DNA of 64,000 nucleotides from Eucommia ulmoides (lineage: Eukaryota; Streptophyta; Magnoliopsida; Garryales; Eucommiaceae), in assembly GCA_016647705.1 (NCBI GenBank), contig CM028325.1:30174474-30238473 (forward strand), given 5' to 3'. Made by a program: the position numbers and the translations under genes. Shown here piece by piece: positions 9,864-20,000 of this stretch (the stretch's first letter is position 1; each line of letters begins with the position of its first letter). The notes under the pieces were generated by a model. It made no database searches, was not told the origin of the DNA, and worked only from the letters and a program-made list of their open reading frames with translations.

Positions 9864-12140
9864 TGTTGGCCCAGTGAACTACCCAAGAAGGAGTGAATTG
9901 GGTAGTTATAAAAATTTAAACAATTAAAACTTTCAACACTTAATTTATCAAATAATTAATTTATCCTAAATCAATTATTATCTTTATTACGCAGCAGATA
10001 AATGTTCATATTTTAAGTGCACATCCAAACAAAATATGATAAAAAATAATAACAAAACAGTACACCAAGATATATCTTGATTTGACAAGCTAACCTTACT
10101 TAATTCAGTCCCCCGAACTCCACAGAGATTCGTAACATCTAAACCCATGATTTTTTTTAACAGTAGGAACCGAACCCTTACAACGATTTTTTTTCTAGGC
10201 TCAGAATCAACCTTTACAATTTTTCTTTTCCCAGGTTAAGGAAGAACTTTATCTTTTTACCAGGCTAAAGACTAACCCAATTCTATTACAGAAAGAATCA
10301 CAACCTAATTCTTTTACAGGTTAAAGATCAAACCTCACAACTCTCAAAAGTATCGTTTTACTAGGTAAGGATTGAAACTTACAATTCACGCAAAATTAAT
10401 TCAATTTAAGGAAGAATCAAAACCCAATTTTTTTCAAGGAAAAGAATAACCTAACCTTTTTATACCTTAGGATAAAGATTAAACCTCAACTTTTTCACCA
10501 AAAAAGATTGAAACCTAACTACCCTGACTTGACACCGACCCAATTGTGTCTAATCCGCTCAAACTCATAAATGCAAAAAATTATGAGTTTCTTCCCACTT
10601 GGAGCTTCTACCACCTCGAAACAGTTATACTCAATTAATTTCCCAAAATTTATTACGTGATAGAATTAAAGTGAAGCTAATTAATATCTGATTAATAACA
10701 AGTGTAAGTAACACAAATTATAGCACGTAATTAGATAATAACACAAAATTGTTTTAATTTTTTTTTATGCTCTTAAATTTGAAAACAAATTTTTTAACGA
10801 TCTTAAATCCAAACAATCAACAATAATAAGAAATCTAAATTGAGAACAATAACTTGGAAAGATCTCACTAGGAAAATATCGAAGAATGAAAACAAGATTG
10901 CAAAACAGCACAGATCGGTTATGCCAATTCAACAACGCTTTAGCTCAAGAACTTTGATCACAAAATCTCTCGAATAATCTCAACAGTATGATAACTCTTA
11001 GAAAAGTTTAGGAACTGATGGTTCTTGATATTTTATCCAATTTTCGCAGGTCTATTTATATAGAATAAGATTAAGTCTTCCAACTATTAGTTTTCAAAAT
11101 ATATGCCTCTAAAAGGAACTTATAGACCCCATATATCATATTCATTCAATTCTGGTGTATTTAACTTAAAAATAACTTTTAAAACTTTTAATTAAGTCCA
11201 TAAAATATTAATCACAAATATAGGAAGTATTTAGTTGCTAAAATTGAGAGAATCTTTAACTAAATGGACCAAATCAATAAGGATATCAAAATATATGTAC
11301 CATATCTCTAGTATGTTCAAATCCCTCGTAATATTCCATTGGAATCATAAAAAATGGCTAGTTTTTTTTTTTTTTAATCAAAATCTCAAATTCCTCGAAA
11401 TCTCAACCGAAACAGTTGGTTAACCAAACCCTGCCTTGTCGGTTGACCAATTGATTCAGCGTGCAAACCAGACCAAAACCATACAGGTAGTCGGTTGACC
11501 GAACTCCCCACGGTCGGTTGACTGATCGATTCAAAGTGTTTTTCCAGTTAAACTACACCACAGTTGGTCGACCGATTGCCCTCCAATCGGTTAACCGACT
11601 GGTTCAGAGACTTTTTTATTTCCAGCCTAAGATTCATCGGTTACCTGATTACCTCTTGATCGGTTGACCGATTGATTCAGGATCTTCACATTTTGCTCCA
11701 AAACCTCACTGTTTCAATTAATTGACTAATCCTTTTCGGATCAGTTAACCGATTGATGCTGGTTGGTCAATTTCTTCACCAATTTCTATTCCAAAACTCA
11801 CTGTTTAATTCAATTAACCGATTATTTTTCTCGGTTAAATAAATTGACTCAAAATTTCAATTTTAAACATGATTTATACTTAGGTCAATTTTTATTTTTC
11901 AATTTCACATAGGAGCACATATTTGAACATTAATTAGGATCCTAAAATTCATAAAATCAAATACACAAAAATATAGCTCATTTAATAGTGTCGTGTGTGA
12001 TCCTAATTCGGATTGCATTAAGAGTATAAGAGTATTGAGTTGTTTTTATCTAATTTCTTTAGGATCTTCAATAGATAAAACTCATTTTCAATCATTAGAA
12101 TATATGTCGATTATCATAGGAAATAAATATTAACCATAAC
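9864..12140 (-). repeat. Family-S LTR, minus orientation (5' end truncated)
   Basis: The plus strand starts TGTTGGCCCAGTGA, as in the complete copy at 49329 (TGTTGGCCTAATGA). It follows that copy through the repeated CAGGCTCA-type units (about 10140-10510), the CTTCTACCACCTC stretch, the TCGGTTGACCGA palindromes and the TTAATTAGGATCCTA stretch. The expected far end (GGATTAACA) is not found, and similarity fades after about 12090. The duplicate of the five flanking bases GGTCA (9859-9863) was not found either. It could be the 3' LTR of a minus-strand element whose interior is the pseudogene at 12288-13645. That link is inferred from position and orientation only. Confidence 0.65.
11416..11830. 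repeat. Cluster of TCGGTTGACCGA-type palindromes
   Basis: About ten copies of a 12-bp palindrome occur at roughly 11416, 11439, 11491, 11514, 11564, 11586, 11637, 11659, 11740 and 11815. Examples are TCGGTTGACCGA, TTGGTCGACCGATT and ATCGGTTAACCGA. Several are followed by TTGATTCAG or a close variant. The palindrome core alternates between GTCGAC, GTTGAC and GTTAAC, the steps expected from C-to-T decay of GTCGAC on one or both strands. Spacing is 20-50 bp, with unrelated spacers. Confidence 0.85.
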
Positions 12141-12287
12141 CGATCATCTTCAGACAAACCACAATAAACTAATTACTACTTAGTCAAGTACCATAAATCC
12201 TAGATTAAACTATTACAGACCAAAGTACCAAGGCGAGACAAGTTCAAATTACACAACACTACTGAGAATGATAAAACATAAAATCTA

Positions 12288-13645
12288 ATGAGGACCCTGT
12301 CCCATGAATGGGTAATACGGTCCCAGCAGACTAGTCGTCGGTTGCTGTAAATACTGACCACCAGGCTGAATGCTTGAACTCGAGGGCATTTGCTGATAAT
12401 ATGGCATTGATGGTCCTGCCCTTGACCACCCTATTGCAATGGATCATCCGAAGGATTGTTGTGCTCCGAATGTAGTTTGTCTGCTATAATACTGCTGGGC
12501 ACTGAACTGTTGTTGGCCAACAAACTGTGAGCTCTGCAAAATTTGGAACATATGTTCCATATTTCCTGTGATCCTCCCAAATCCAACCTCTATAGTTTCC
12601 GTGATCCTCCCATATCTGTTGTCCATGGACACTCTCATCTCAACCATACCATTTTCAATTCCTGACATTCGGTAATCTATCATCTCAGTGTATTCCTGAA
12701 GATCATCAACTTGATCTCAAAGCATGTCCATCTTTTGATCTGAACTCAACTCTTCCTCTTCATCATCATCATCATCTTCTTCTTCAACCACCCTTCTTGG
12801 TTTCTCTTCACCCCTCTTTTTCACCCATCTATTTCTCTTGAATTCATACCCCATTAGAATGCAATTACTCACATTTATCCATGTCGAGGTCACCGTGAAG
12901 AATTTCATTTATTCAGGATCAAATTCCACTCCGAAACGGTCAAATATTCTTTAAAGCGTGTCTCCATAGGGTAGCACTTTAGAGGATTCCTTTAGATGGT
13001 ACGTCATGTGTTCCATCATGATGTTAGATAAATCAAGTTTTCTCCCCTCAACAATCTCATTCAACAAGTACAAATCAAACTCATTCACATTCGCATGACT
13101 TCTTCCACTTGGCACAATCGTATACGTAATCATCGAATGAATGAGTCGATGTTCAAGTGATAGCGATCTCACTCTATCTCCATCCAACCCAAACTTATTG
13201 GCAATCTTAATCCTATTAAAATTCATCGCAAGCAAATAAGTGGTATTATAGGAAAACACATTTCCTCTATCCAAATTCAAAAAATGCTTAAGCTCTGCCG
13301 TATCAAATCTAATTTCCTTCCCTTTAACAAACGACATCATTTGATTATCCCTAAGTATAAGATTGCTATAGAACATTCTCACCTAAAGAGGCATCCACTC
13401 ATTACTTTGGGAGACAAAATTGGTCCACCCTAAAACTCTAACATATTTTTCAAGATCGAGATTTTTCTTCTTTAATCCAACAAAATCTATGGGTTTACGA
13501 CACACAACTTTTCGATTTGCAAATTCATTTTTGAATATTATTTCTTTCTCCTTGCTCTCAAAGTGGACATTGTCGTATTTGGGTTTTTCCCGGGCAAGGT
13601 CTCTTGATTCTAGGCATTTTCACACTACTTTTAACTTCAATCAAT
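12288..13645 (-). pseudogene. Pseudogene of a putative plant transposon protein (Transposase_32-like)
   Basis: One minus-strand reading frame runs about 450 codons, interrupted only by in-frame stop codons. It starts near KCLESRDLAREKPKYDN (about 13640) and continues through WTNFVSQSNEWMPL, a stop, then VRMFYSNL. The central domain follows (FVKGKEIRFDTAELKHFLNL, then MTYHLKESSKVLPYGDTL). Next come WINVSNCILMGYEFKRNRW, an acidic run of D/E residues near 12770, and a coiled region with QTTF/QQ repeats. It ends in MGQGPH. The domain order resembles the putative plant transposon proteins often found between LTRs in legume and other dicot genomes; this assignment is from memory of the family. At least two stops are TGA in place of probable CGA, consistent with methylated-CpG decay. 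Function is unknown. Confidence 0.6.
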
Positions 13646-13979
13646 CAAGAAAACACAAGAAATTTAACTAGATAAAGTGAACCAACCGAAACCCTAGAAG
13701 ACATGGAAGAACCAACCTTATACTGGAGCTTTTAGTTTTCCAAACACTAGATCTGAGCCCTAAATCTTCAAATCCAAGCCAAATCGTGATGAACTCTTGA
13801 AGATTTGGATGAAAAGTGCTTGGGAGAAGAAGGTTTGTTTTTGGAGAAATGTGTCTTCAAACCCGAAATAGGGTAAAATGAGGGGGCTAGGAATTTTAAA
13901 TCCCGTAACAGTTGGTAGACCGACAGGTCTTATTTTGTCCATTTTATCCCTATTTGATCAACTAGCTCAATTTTTACCT
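13646..13979. other. Unassigned stretch upstream of the transposon-protein pseudogene
   Basis: The sequence lies 5' of the pseudogene (minus sense) and probably belongs to the same element's leader. One palindrome-like CAGTTGGTAGACCGACAG occurs near 13908, reminiscent of the family-S palindromes. No primer site or LTR end was recognised. Confidence 0.4.
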
Positions 13980-14312
13980 CTAATTTTTATCCACACATAT
14001 TATTTAAAGGATTTTTTTTTTAAAAGAATACCCATTTTTAGATAACAATTTAAAATGGGCCCCATGAACAGTGGTCCAATACAATAAAACACCTAAATAT
14101 TATTTTTTATTTAAGAAAACCCCATGCAAAAACACACATGCGCCATTCTTTCCAATTCTTATCATTTTTTTCTCTCCATTGAGTGGGCCCCACCTCTCTT
14201 TCTCTCTCTCCCCCCCACTTTATTATATTTCTCACACTTTCTCATCTCTCCTCCAGTGGGCCCCACCTCTATTTCTCGTTTTTTCTCTCTCGTTTCTCAC
14301 TCTCATCTCTCA

Positions 14313-14346
<34 letters not shown>

Positions 14347-14376
14347 TTTTTCTGTTTGTCTGTCTCTCTCTCTCTA

Positions 14377-14433
<57 letters not shown>

Positions 14434-14577
14434 TTCTTTATTCTTTTTTTCCTTCCTTATTTTTTTTTTCCTTTTCTTTATGTTTTTTTTTTTAAAGTAA
14501 AATAAAATAACTAAAGTAAATTTCAATATAAAATTAAAATTTCGTGAGAAAAATGATCAAAATATCATGTTTATAAA
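13980..14577 (-). repeat. LTR fragment of the TGTAGACAC family, inverted copy
   Basis: Reverse-complemented, this matches 15719-16090. It has the degenerate start TATAAACATGATATTTTGATC, a GA-rich stretch (CT-rich on the plus strand, 14195-14432, ending in a TA array), and the GGGGCCCA/GGGGTTTT leader segment. Even the flanking AATCGTATTGGTG...GATTTTG is present as the reverse complement of the flank at 15690-15718. Hence this LTR start and its flank were copied in inverted orientation. Confidence 0.6.
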
Positions 14578-15718
14578 TCGTATTGGTGTTATTGATTTTG
14601 TAGTGCTTCACTGATAGTAAAAATGCGTCTTTACTACATATATAGCAAATATTATTACATAACTTTCTTTGCGTTTAATATTTAATACTTATTGTACAGT
14701 AATAATCATACAATAATTATCAAAAGATATTGTATAGTAACTATAAATGTTTGAATTTAATTTTTGTGTAAAACATACAATTATTTGTGATTAATTAATG
14801 TACAATAATAATGGTAATGAGAGATTGATTTTGTAGAAAATTTTATTGTAAATTAATCTTTTTACCAAATATTAATGTACAGTAATTTTCACAAAAATTA
14901 CAATATAGAAAAATTCCAAAGCACGAGTAACACTATCAATGCCATTTTACGTGCAAAACATGTTTCTACATATATTGTGTCATTTTACCAATTAATGTTG
15001 TACAGTAACATTTTATCTAAACTCTTTAAAAATGTTGTTGTACAACAAACATTATGTGATTATACATACAAATCCAACTTTTTTACAAAATCAATCTTTC
15101 ATTACCATTGTTGATGTACAGTAATTAATCACAAATAATTATATTACTTTATACAAAAATTGAAATCAAATATTAATAATTAATGTACAATAACTTTTGT
15201 GGTGACAAATTTGGTGTTAGTTGCTATGCAGTAACATTTGTCTTGTAGATTGTAAAAGTACATTTTCGCTATCAACGAAGTAAATTCAAATCTAATTTTT
15301 CTGCAAAATCAATTATTCATTACAATTGTTGCTGTAAAGTAATCAATTGTAAATAATTATTGGTTTCACACAAAAATTGGATACAAAATGTTAATAGTTA
15401 TTGTATAGTAATTTTCCTGAAGTGATTAGTACCATATGTTCTATCGGTAGTAAAAACACATTTTTCTTATCAATGAAGTAAAATCAAAACTCATTTTTGA
15501 AGTAAAATCAAAATCAATCCTATAAAATATTGTTATTGTTGTACAATAATTAATCCTTCTAATACGATTATTATTGTACAGTATGTATTACATATTGAAC
15601 GCAATGATAATTGTTATGCAATAAGATTTGTTATATAAGTAGTAAAAATACATTTTCTCTATTAATGAAACAAATTTCAAATCTAAATTTCTGCAAAATC
15701 AATCCCACCAATACGATT
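14578..15718. repeat. Degenerate ~185-225-bp tandem repeats with an inverted left half
   Basis: A unit containing CTGCAAAATCAATC, (T)TGTACAGTAAT, CACAAATAATTAT, ACACAAAAATTG, a second GT(A)CAGTAA motif and AGTAAAAACACATTTT recurs with starts near 15069, 15293, 15484 and 15668. The left part (about 14600-14870) carries the same unit in reverse orientation. The TGTACAGTAAT-like motif alone occurs about fifteen times, roughly every 60-100 bp. No coding potential is seen. The repeats end at the TGTAGACACC start at 15719. Confidence 0.65.
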
Positions 15719-17267
15719 TGTAGACACCGTATTTTGACCGTCTTTTTTATAAAATTTTATTTTTATATTACAATTTATATTATTTTTATTTTATTTTGAA
15801 AAAAAAAATATAAAAATAAAAGAACAGAAAAAAGGGGAAAAAAAGAATAATAAAATATATATAGAGATAGAGAGAGAGTGTGTGAGATAGAGAATAAAGT
15901 GGAGATAGAGGGGGATATGGGGCCTACAAGAGAGAGAGAAAAAAAAAGAGAAAAATATAGCCTATCTACTCACACGCCTTTTCAAGGATTGAGCACACAT
16001 TAATAGAAATGGGGTTTTGCCTAAATTAAAATGAGTAGTGGGGATATAGTGGAATTAGTGTTGGGCCTTGGGGCCCATATTAAAAAACTCTTATTTAAAA
16101 TATTTTCATACCCACACACTCTCTCTCACACACACACACACATATATCACAAATATCTAATTTGTGATATGCGAAGCATCGGTCTCCCTAACGAAATTAA
16201 CATATTTGAATTTTAGAAAATTTGACATACTTGGATCGTCCTTGGGAGCAATTAGTGTGTGTACCATTAGTGGATTATTGATTTCAAGCTTGGTGTCCTT
16301 TGAATCCACTATCTTTCCTTTTGCTTGGTTTGTCACTTTTGGTTTCCACCTTTCTTGTAGTGGCTCTTTTTTGGATTGGTTCAGTGATAATTTCCTTGCC
16401 TTTGTACGATGCTTTGAGCTGCTTTTTCCTCATTCTACTTTGTCACCGCTTTATACATGGTCTTCCTCTGGTATTGATTTCTCGCCATTTGTTGAGAATA
16501 AGTATCGATTGATTAAGTCTCTCTCTATATAAATTTTCCTCTATCTTTCACATTATTTTTTTCACTCTATTGGCTCTCTCTCCACTTTGGTAGTAAAAAC
16601 ACATTTTTGTTATCAATGAAGTAAAATCAAAACTCATTTTTGAAGTAAAATCAAAATTAATCCTATAAAATATTGTTATTGTCGTACAATAATTAATCCT
16701 TCTAATACGATTATTATTGTACAGCATGTATTACATATTGAACGCGATGATAATTGTTATGCAGTAACATTTGTTATATAAGTAGTAACAATACATTTTC
16801 TCTATTAATGAAACAAATTTCAAATCTAAATTTCTACAAAATCAATCCCACCAATACGATTTGTAAACACCGCATTTTGACCATCTTTCTTATAAAATTT
16901 TATTTTTATATTACAATTTATATTATTTTTATTTTATTTTGAAAAACAAAATATAAAAATAAAAGAACAGAAAAAAGGGAAAAAAAAAAGAATAAGAAAA
17001 TATATATAGAAATAGAGAGAGAGTGTGTGAGATAGAGAATAAAGTGGAGATAGAGGGAGATATGGGGCCTACAAGAGAGAGAGAGAGAGAAAAAAAGAGA
17101 AAAATATAGCCTATCTACTCACGCGCCTTTTCAAGGATTGAGCACACATTAATAGAAATGGGGTTTTGCCTAAATTAAAATGAGTAGTGGGGATATAGTG
17201 GAATTAGTGTTGGGCCTTGGGGCCCATATTAAAAAACTCTTATTTAAAATATTTTCATACCCACACA

Positions 17268-17299
<32 letters not shown>

Positions 17300-17743
17300 T
17301 ATATCACAAATATCTAATTTGTGATATGCAAAGCATTGGTCTCCCTAACGAAATTAACATATTTGAATTTTAGAAAATTTGACATACTCGGATCGTCCTT
17401 GGGAGCAATTAGTGTGTGTACCATTAGTGGATTATTGATTTCAAGCTTGGTGTCCTTTGAATCCACTATCTTTCCTTTTGCTTGGTTTGTCACTTTTGGT
17501 TTCCACCTTTCTTGTAGTGGCTCTCTTTTGGATTGGTTCAGTGATAATTTTCTTACCTTTGTATGATACTTTGAGCTGCTTTTCCTCATTCTACTTTGTT
17601 ACCGCTTTATACATGGTCTTCCTCTGGTATTGATTTCTCGCCATTTGTTGAGAATAAGTATCGATTGATTAAGTCTCTCTCCATATAAATTTTCCTCTCT
17701 CTTTCTCATTATTTTTTTCACTCTATTGGCTCTCTCTCCACTT
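15446..17743 (+). repeat. Direct tandem duplication, unit 1143 bp
   Basis: Unit 1 (15446 to about 16588) and unit 2 (16589 to about 17743) are nearly identical, with only scattered substitutions and small indels. They start at the same GGTAGTAAAAACAC and both end at a CTCTATTGGCTCTCTCTCCACTT stretch. Unit 1 is cut there and rejoined to the start of unit 2, whereas unit 2 continues into CTCTCTTTTGTCTATCATG. The unit holds two repeat monomers, a TGTAGACACC LTR fragment and a stretch of unknown origin at 16160-16530 (17320-17640). The high similarity suggests this is one of the youngest events in the window. Confidence 0.9.
15719..16090 (+). repeat. LTR fragment starting TGTAGACACC (duplicated at 16862-17233)
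   Basis: It begins TGTAGACACCGTATTTTGACC, comparable to TGTAGACACAACATTTTGACC at 33214. The GA-rich and GGGGCCCATA leader parts follow, then similarity is lost. The duplicated copy begins TGTAAACACCGCATTTTGACC at 16862. After it come CA-rich repeats and a stretch of unknown origin. Confidence 0.6.
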
Positions 17744-19297
17744 CTCTCTTTTGTCTATCATGTAAGTTCCTCTCTCTCTCTCTATGTATATACAAGTGTG
17801 TGTATATATAATTATCTAATCTATATATGTATATATGTTTGTATATGAATATGTGCTATTAGGTGTAGTGGGTATATTTATATCTAGATATATCTAATTT
17901 GTGAAAAATTCAATTTAAAATAAAAAAATAAAAATTTTATTAAAATAATAAATTTTAGTATTTCGTTGACTAATAAATATTATCAACAATTGGATAATAT
18001 TTTTCATAAATTAAATTATTAATTAGAAAAAATTTATAATTGTTGTCATAAAAAATTTTATACAGTTAATATTGACTTAAGAAATTGAGAGTTTAATAAT
18101 TTTATATAATTAGGAAGAATCAGGAATGAAAATTTTTGCATTTTTAGTGTCACGTATTACATTGCATATTAGATTTGTTTAGATAAATTCTTAGTTTATG
18201 CTCTACCATTATTAGATTCACAGGCGACATCGACTACGACAATATTCTGACGATAGCAAAATAGCAGCCCAATTTTCGAGGTGAGTGTATTGTCTTCTAT
18301 GTAAATTGTCAAATTATATTTTCGTATTAAAGTGTGAAAATAAAAGGTTTGTTAAACGGATTATTTTATAACATTAAATGGATCAAGTAAAAGGTTAAAT
18401 GTGAAAAATGATTTTTATTATTATACTACTATGCCACAGTGTGGTCTAGATAGGAGGACATATCCTATGGAATGTTGTTAGTCCTAACAGGAAAGCATGT
18501 CCTGTAGGACGTTGTGTTATGACCTGATAGGAGGGCAAGTCCTGCAAATGGTTGACATATATTATTGTTGTTGTTGATTATCATTATGATATGATGGTTT
18601 ATACCACGTATTGACTCTTACCATTGGAGATATTAAATGGTCTTGACATTGATGGAAACCTTAGATTGTATAGTTGTACAGGTTGCGATACTGTTATAAC
18701 TCCCGATCATGAGGTGAAACAATCCTATGGCTAGTATGAAAATATGTCTGGTATTTTATTATATGAAAGTTTATTTGATCAATTCACTTAAATTCAGTTT
18801 TTTTATTGTGAAAATATCTATGGGATTTTATTTCTGCTTGGTGCGCGATTATATTTTTGTTTTGAAAAGTTGTGTTTAATAAATATACCTGATCTATAAA
18901 TTATTTTTATATTATGAAAATAGCACATTGGTAAAATATTTTATTTCAGGTACTCCAAATAGAGGTGAGTTCACTACTAGCATTAGATAGAGTGAGAGAG
19001 TAGGCAGTCCGAGCAGTCGTTGGTTATCAGGGGTTCAAACTTTTGTGGTGTTACAGAAAAGTTGGATAGGTATAGTTAAATTTTGAGTTAGTAAATTTTA
19101 AAATTTATGTCAGTTAACATATAGTTTATATTTATTATTAGTTGGATAGTAACAAGTCTAGTTCACGTCTATTATTATTTTATTTATCATAGTGGAACAG
19201 CGGAAGTGTGGTAGTAGAGTGATTTATCTTTTACCTCTATTTCTCCATAAAAATAGAAGGGAGAAAAAATGTGGCGACCTTGGGAAACTGGATTGTT
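17744..19297 (+). repeat. Family-H-like LTR remnant ending GGATTGTTACA
   Basis: It matches 8545-9863 closely: CT-rich leader, ACAGGCGACATCGAC...GGTGAGTGTATTGTCTTCT junction near 18220-18300, AGGACATATCCT-type palindromic units at about 18440-18560, and the conserved hairpin block at 18685-18725. It continues past the break point of that copy through GTACTCCAAATAGAGGTGAG and ACTACTAGCATTAGATAGAG. It ends GGCGACCTTGGGAAACTGG...GTTACA at 19297, an end resembling the LTR end at 32126. The beginning lies within the tandem duplication. Confidence 0.6.
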
Positions 19298-19352
19298 ACA
19301 TCATTTTTTGTCGTAATTTTCTAAAAACTCCAAAAGTAATTGAGTTCAAATA

Positions 19353-19364
19353 GCTCTAATACCA
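19353..19364 (-). other. Primer-binding site complementary to tRNA-iMet
   Basis: The plus strand reads GCTCTAATACCA, so the minus strand reads TGGTATTAGAGC. This is one mismatch from the standard plant initiator-Met primer site TGGTATCAGAGC. It lies three bases from the TGTTGTGAATT end of the LTR at 19368, placing that LTR as the 5' LTR of a minus-strand element. Only about 55 bp of its interior survive, to 19298. Confidence 0.75.
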
Positions 19365-19367
19365 GTT

Positions 19368-19706
19368 TGTTGTGAATTAGGTAAGAAATCACTATTCAAG
19401 TGTCGGTTATTGTTCATGTGAATAGATCTCGTATTGCCCAGAATAAAATATAAAATTAAAATATGATTACGAGAAAAAATAAATAGTATGGTAAACACAC
19501 AAATAAATGAAGACAAGAATTTAACATGGTTCGGGAAGGTGTCCAAGATAAATGATGGAGTTAAAATATGATTACGAGAAAAAATAAATAGTATGGTAAA
19601 CACAAATAAATGAAGACAAGAATTTAACGTGGTTTGCAAGGGTGCTTAATCCACCGACAAAGACGGATCAAGGGTATTTACTATAAAGGAGTATGAATAC
19701 AAGCGG
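19368..19706 (-). repeat. Copia-type LTR, split by a later solo LTR (resumes at 24889)
   Basis: The segment ends at the primer site and contains AAGAATTTAACGTGGTTTG, a phrase typical of plant copia LTRs near the U3/R region. A ~104-bp internal segment (AGTTAAAATATGATTACGAG... at 19455 and 19559) is tandemly duplicated. At 19707 a family-S solo LTR begins. The copia LTR appears to continue at 24889 (TAACAACTCAACACTC) for roughly 270 bp, to about 25160. The exact far end was not determined. Confidence 0.6.
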
Positions 19707-20000
19707 TGTTGATCCCTAGATTTTGATAGATAATTAAGTGTTGATATTTTGGTTGAACTAATATGTTTGCTGAGTGTTTCAAAAAAAGAGTTTCATTTAT
19801 TAATTGTGTGTAAGATGTCATGAAGAAGATGTTAAGGGTGTAAAGATGGACAAAGTGAAGAAATGAAAAGTGTTGAAGACGTTGAAGAAATTAGGTGAAA
19901 ACAACTCAATACTCTTATACTCTTAATGCAACCCGAATTAAGATCACATACGACACTACTAAATAAGTTATGATTTTGTGTGTTGAAATGTTAGAGTTTA

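Noticed and set aside
12120-12290. End of the family-S LTR at the TTAACCATAACC phrase near 12134
   Set aside because: It does not match the known LTR terminus (GGATTAACA or GGGATCAACA) and the GGTCA flanking bases are not repeated there, so the LTR was called truncated.
14071-14505. Three overlapping 105-144-codon open frames rich in S, L and F
   Set aside because: Encoded by CT, CA and TA microsatellites in an inverted LTR fragment; open in all three frames, as expected for simple repeats.
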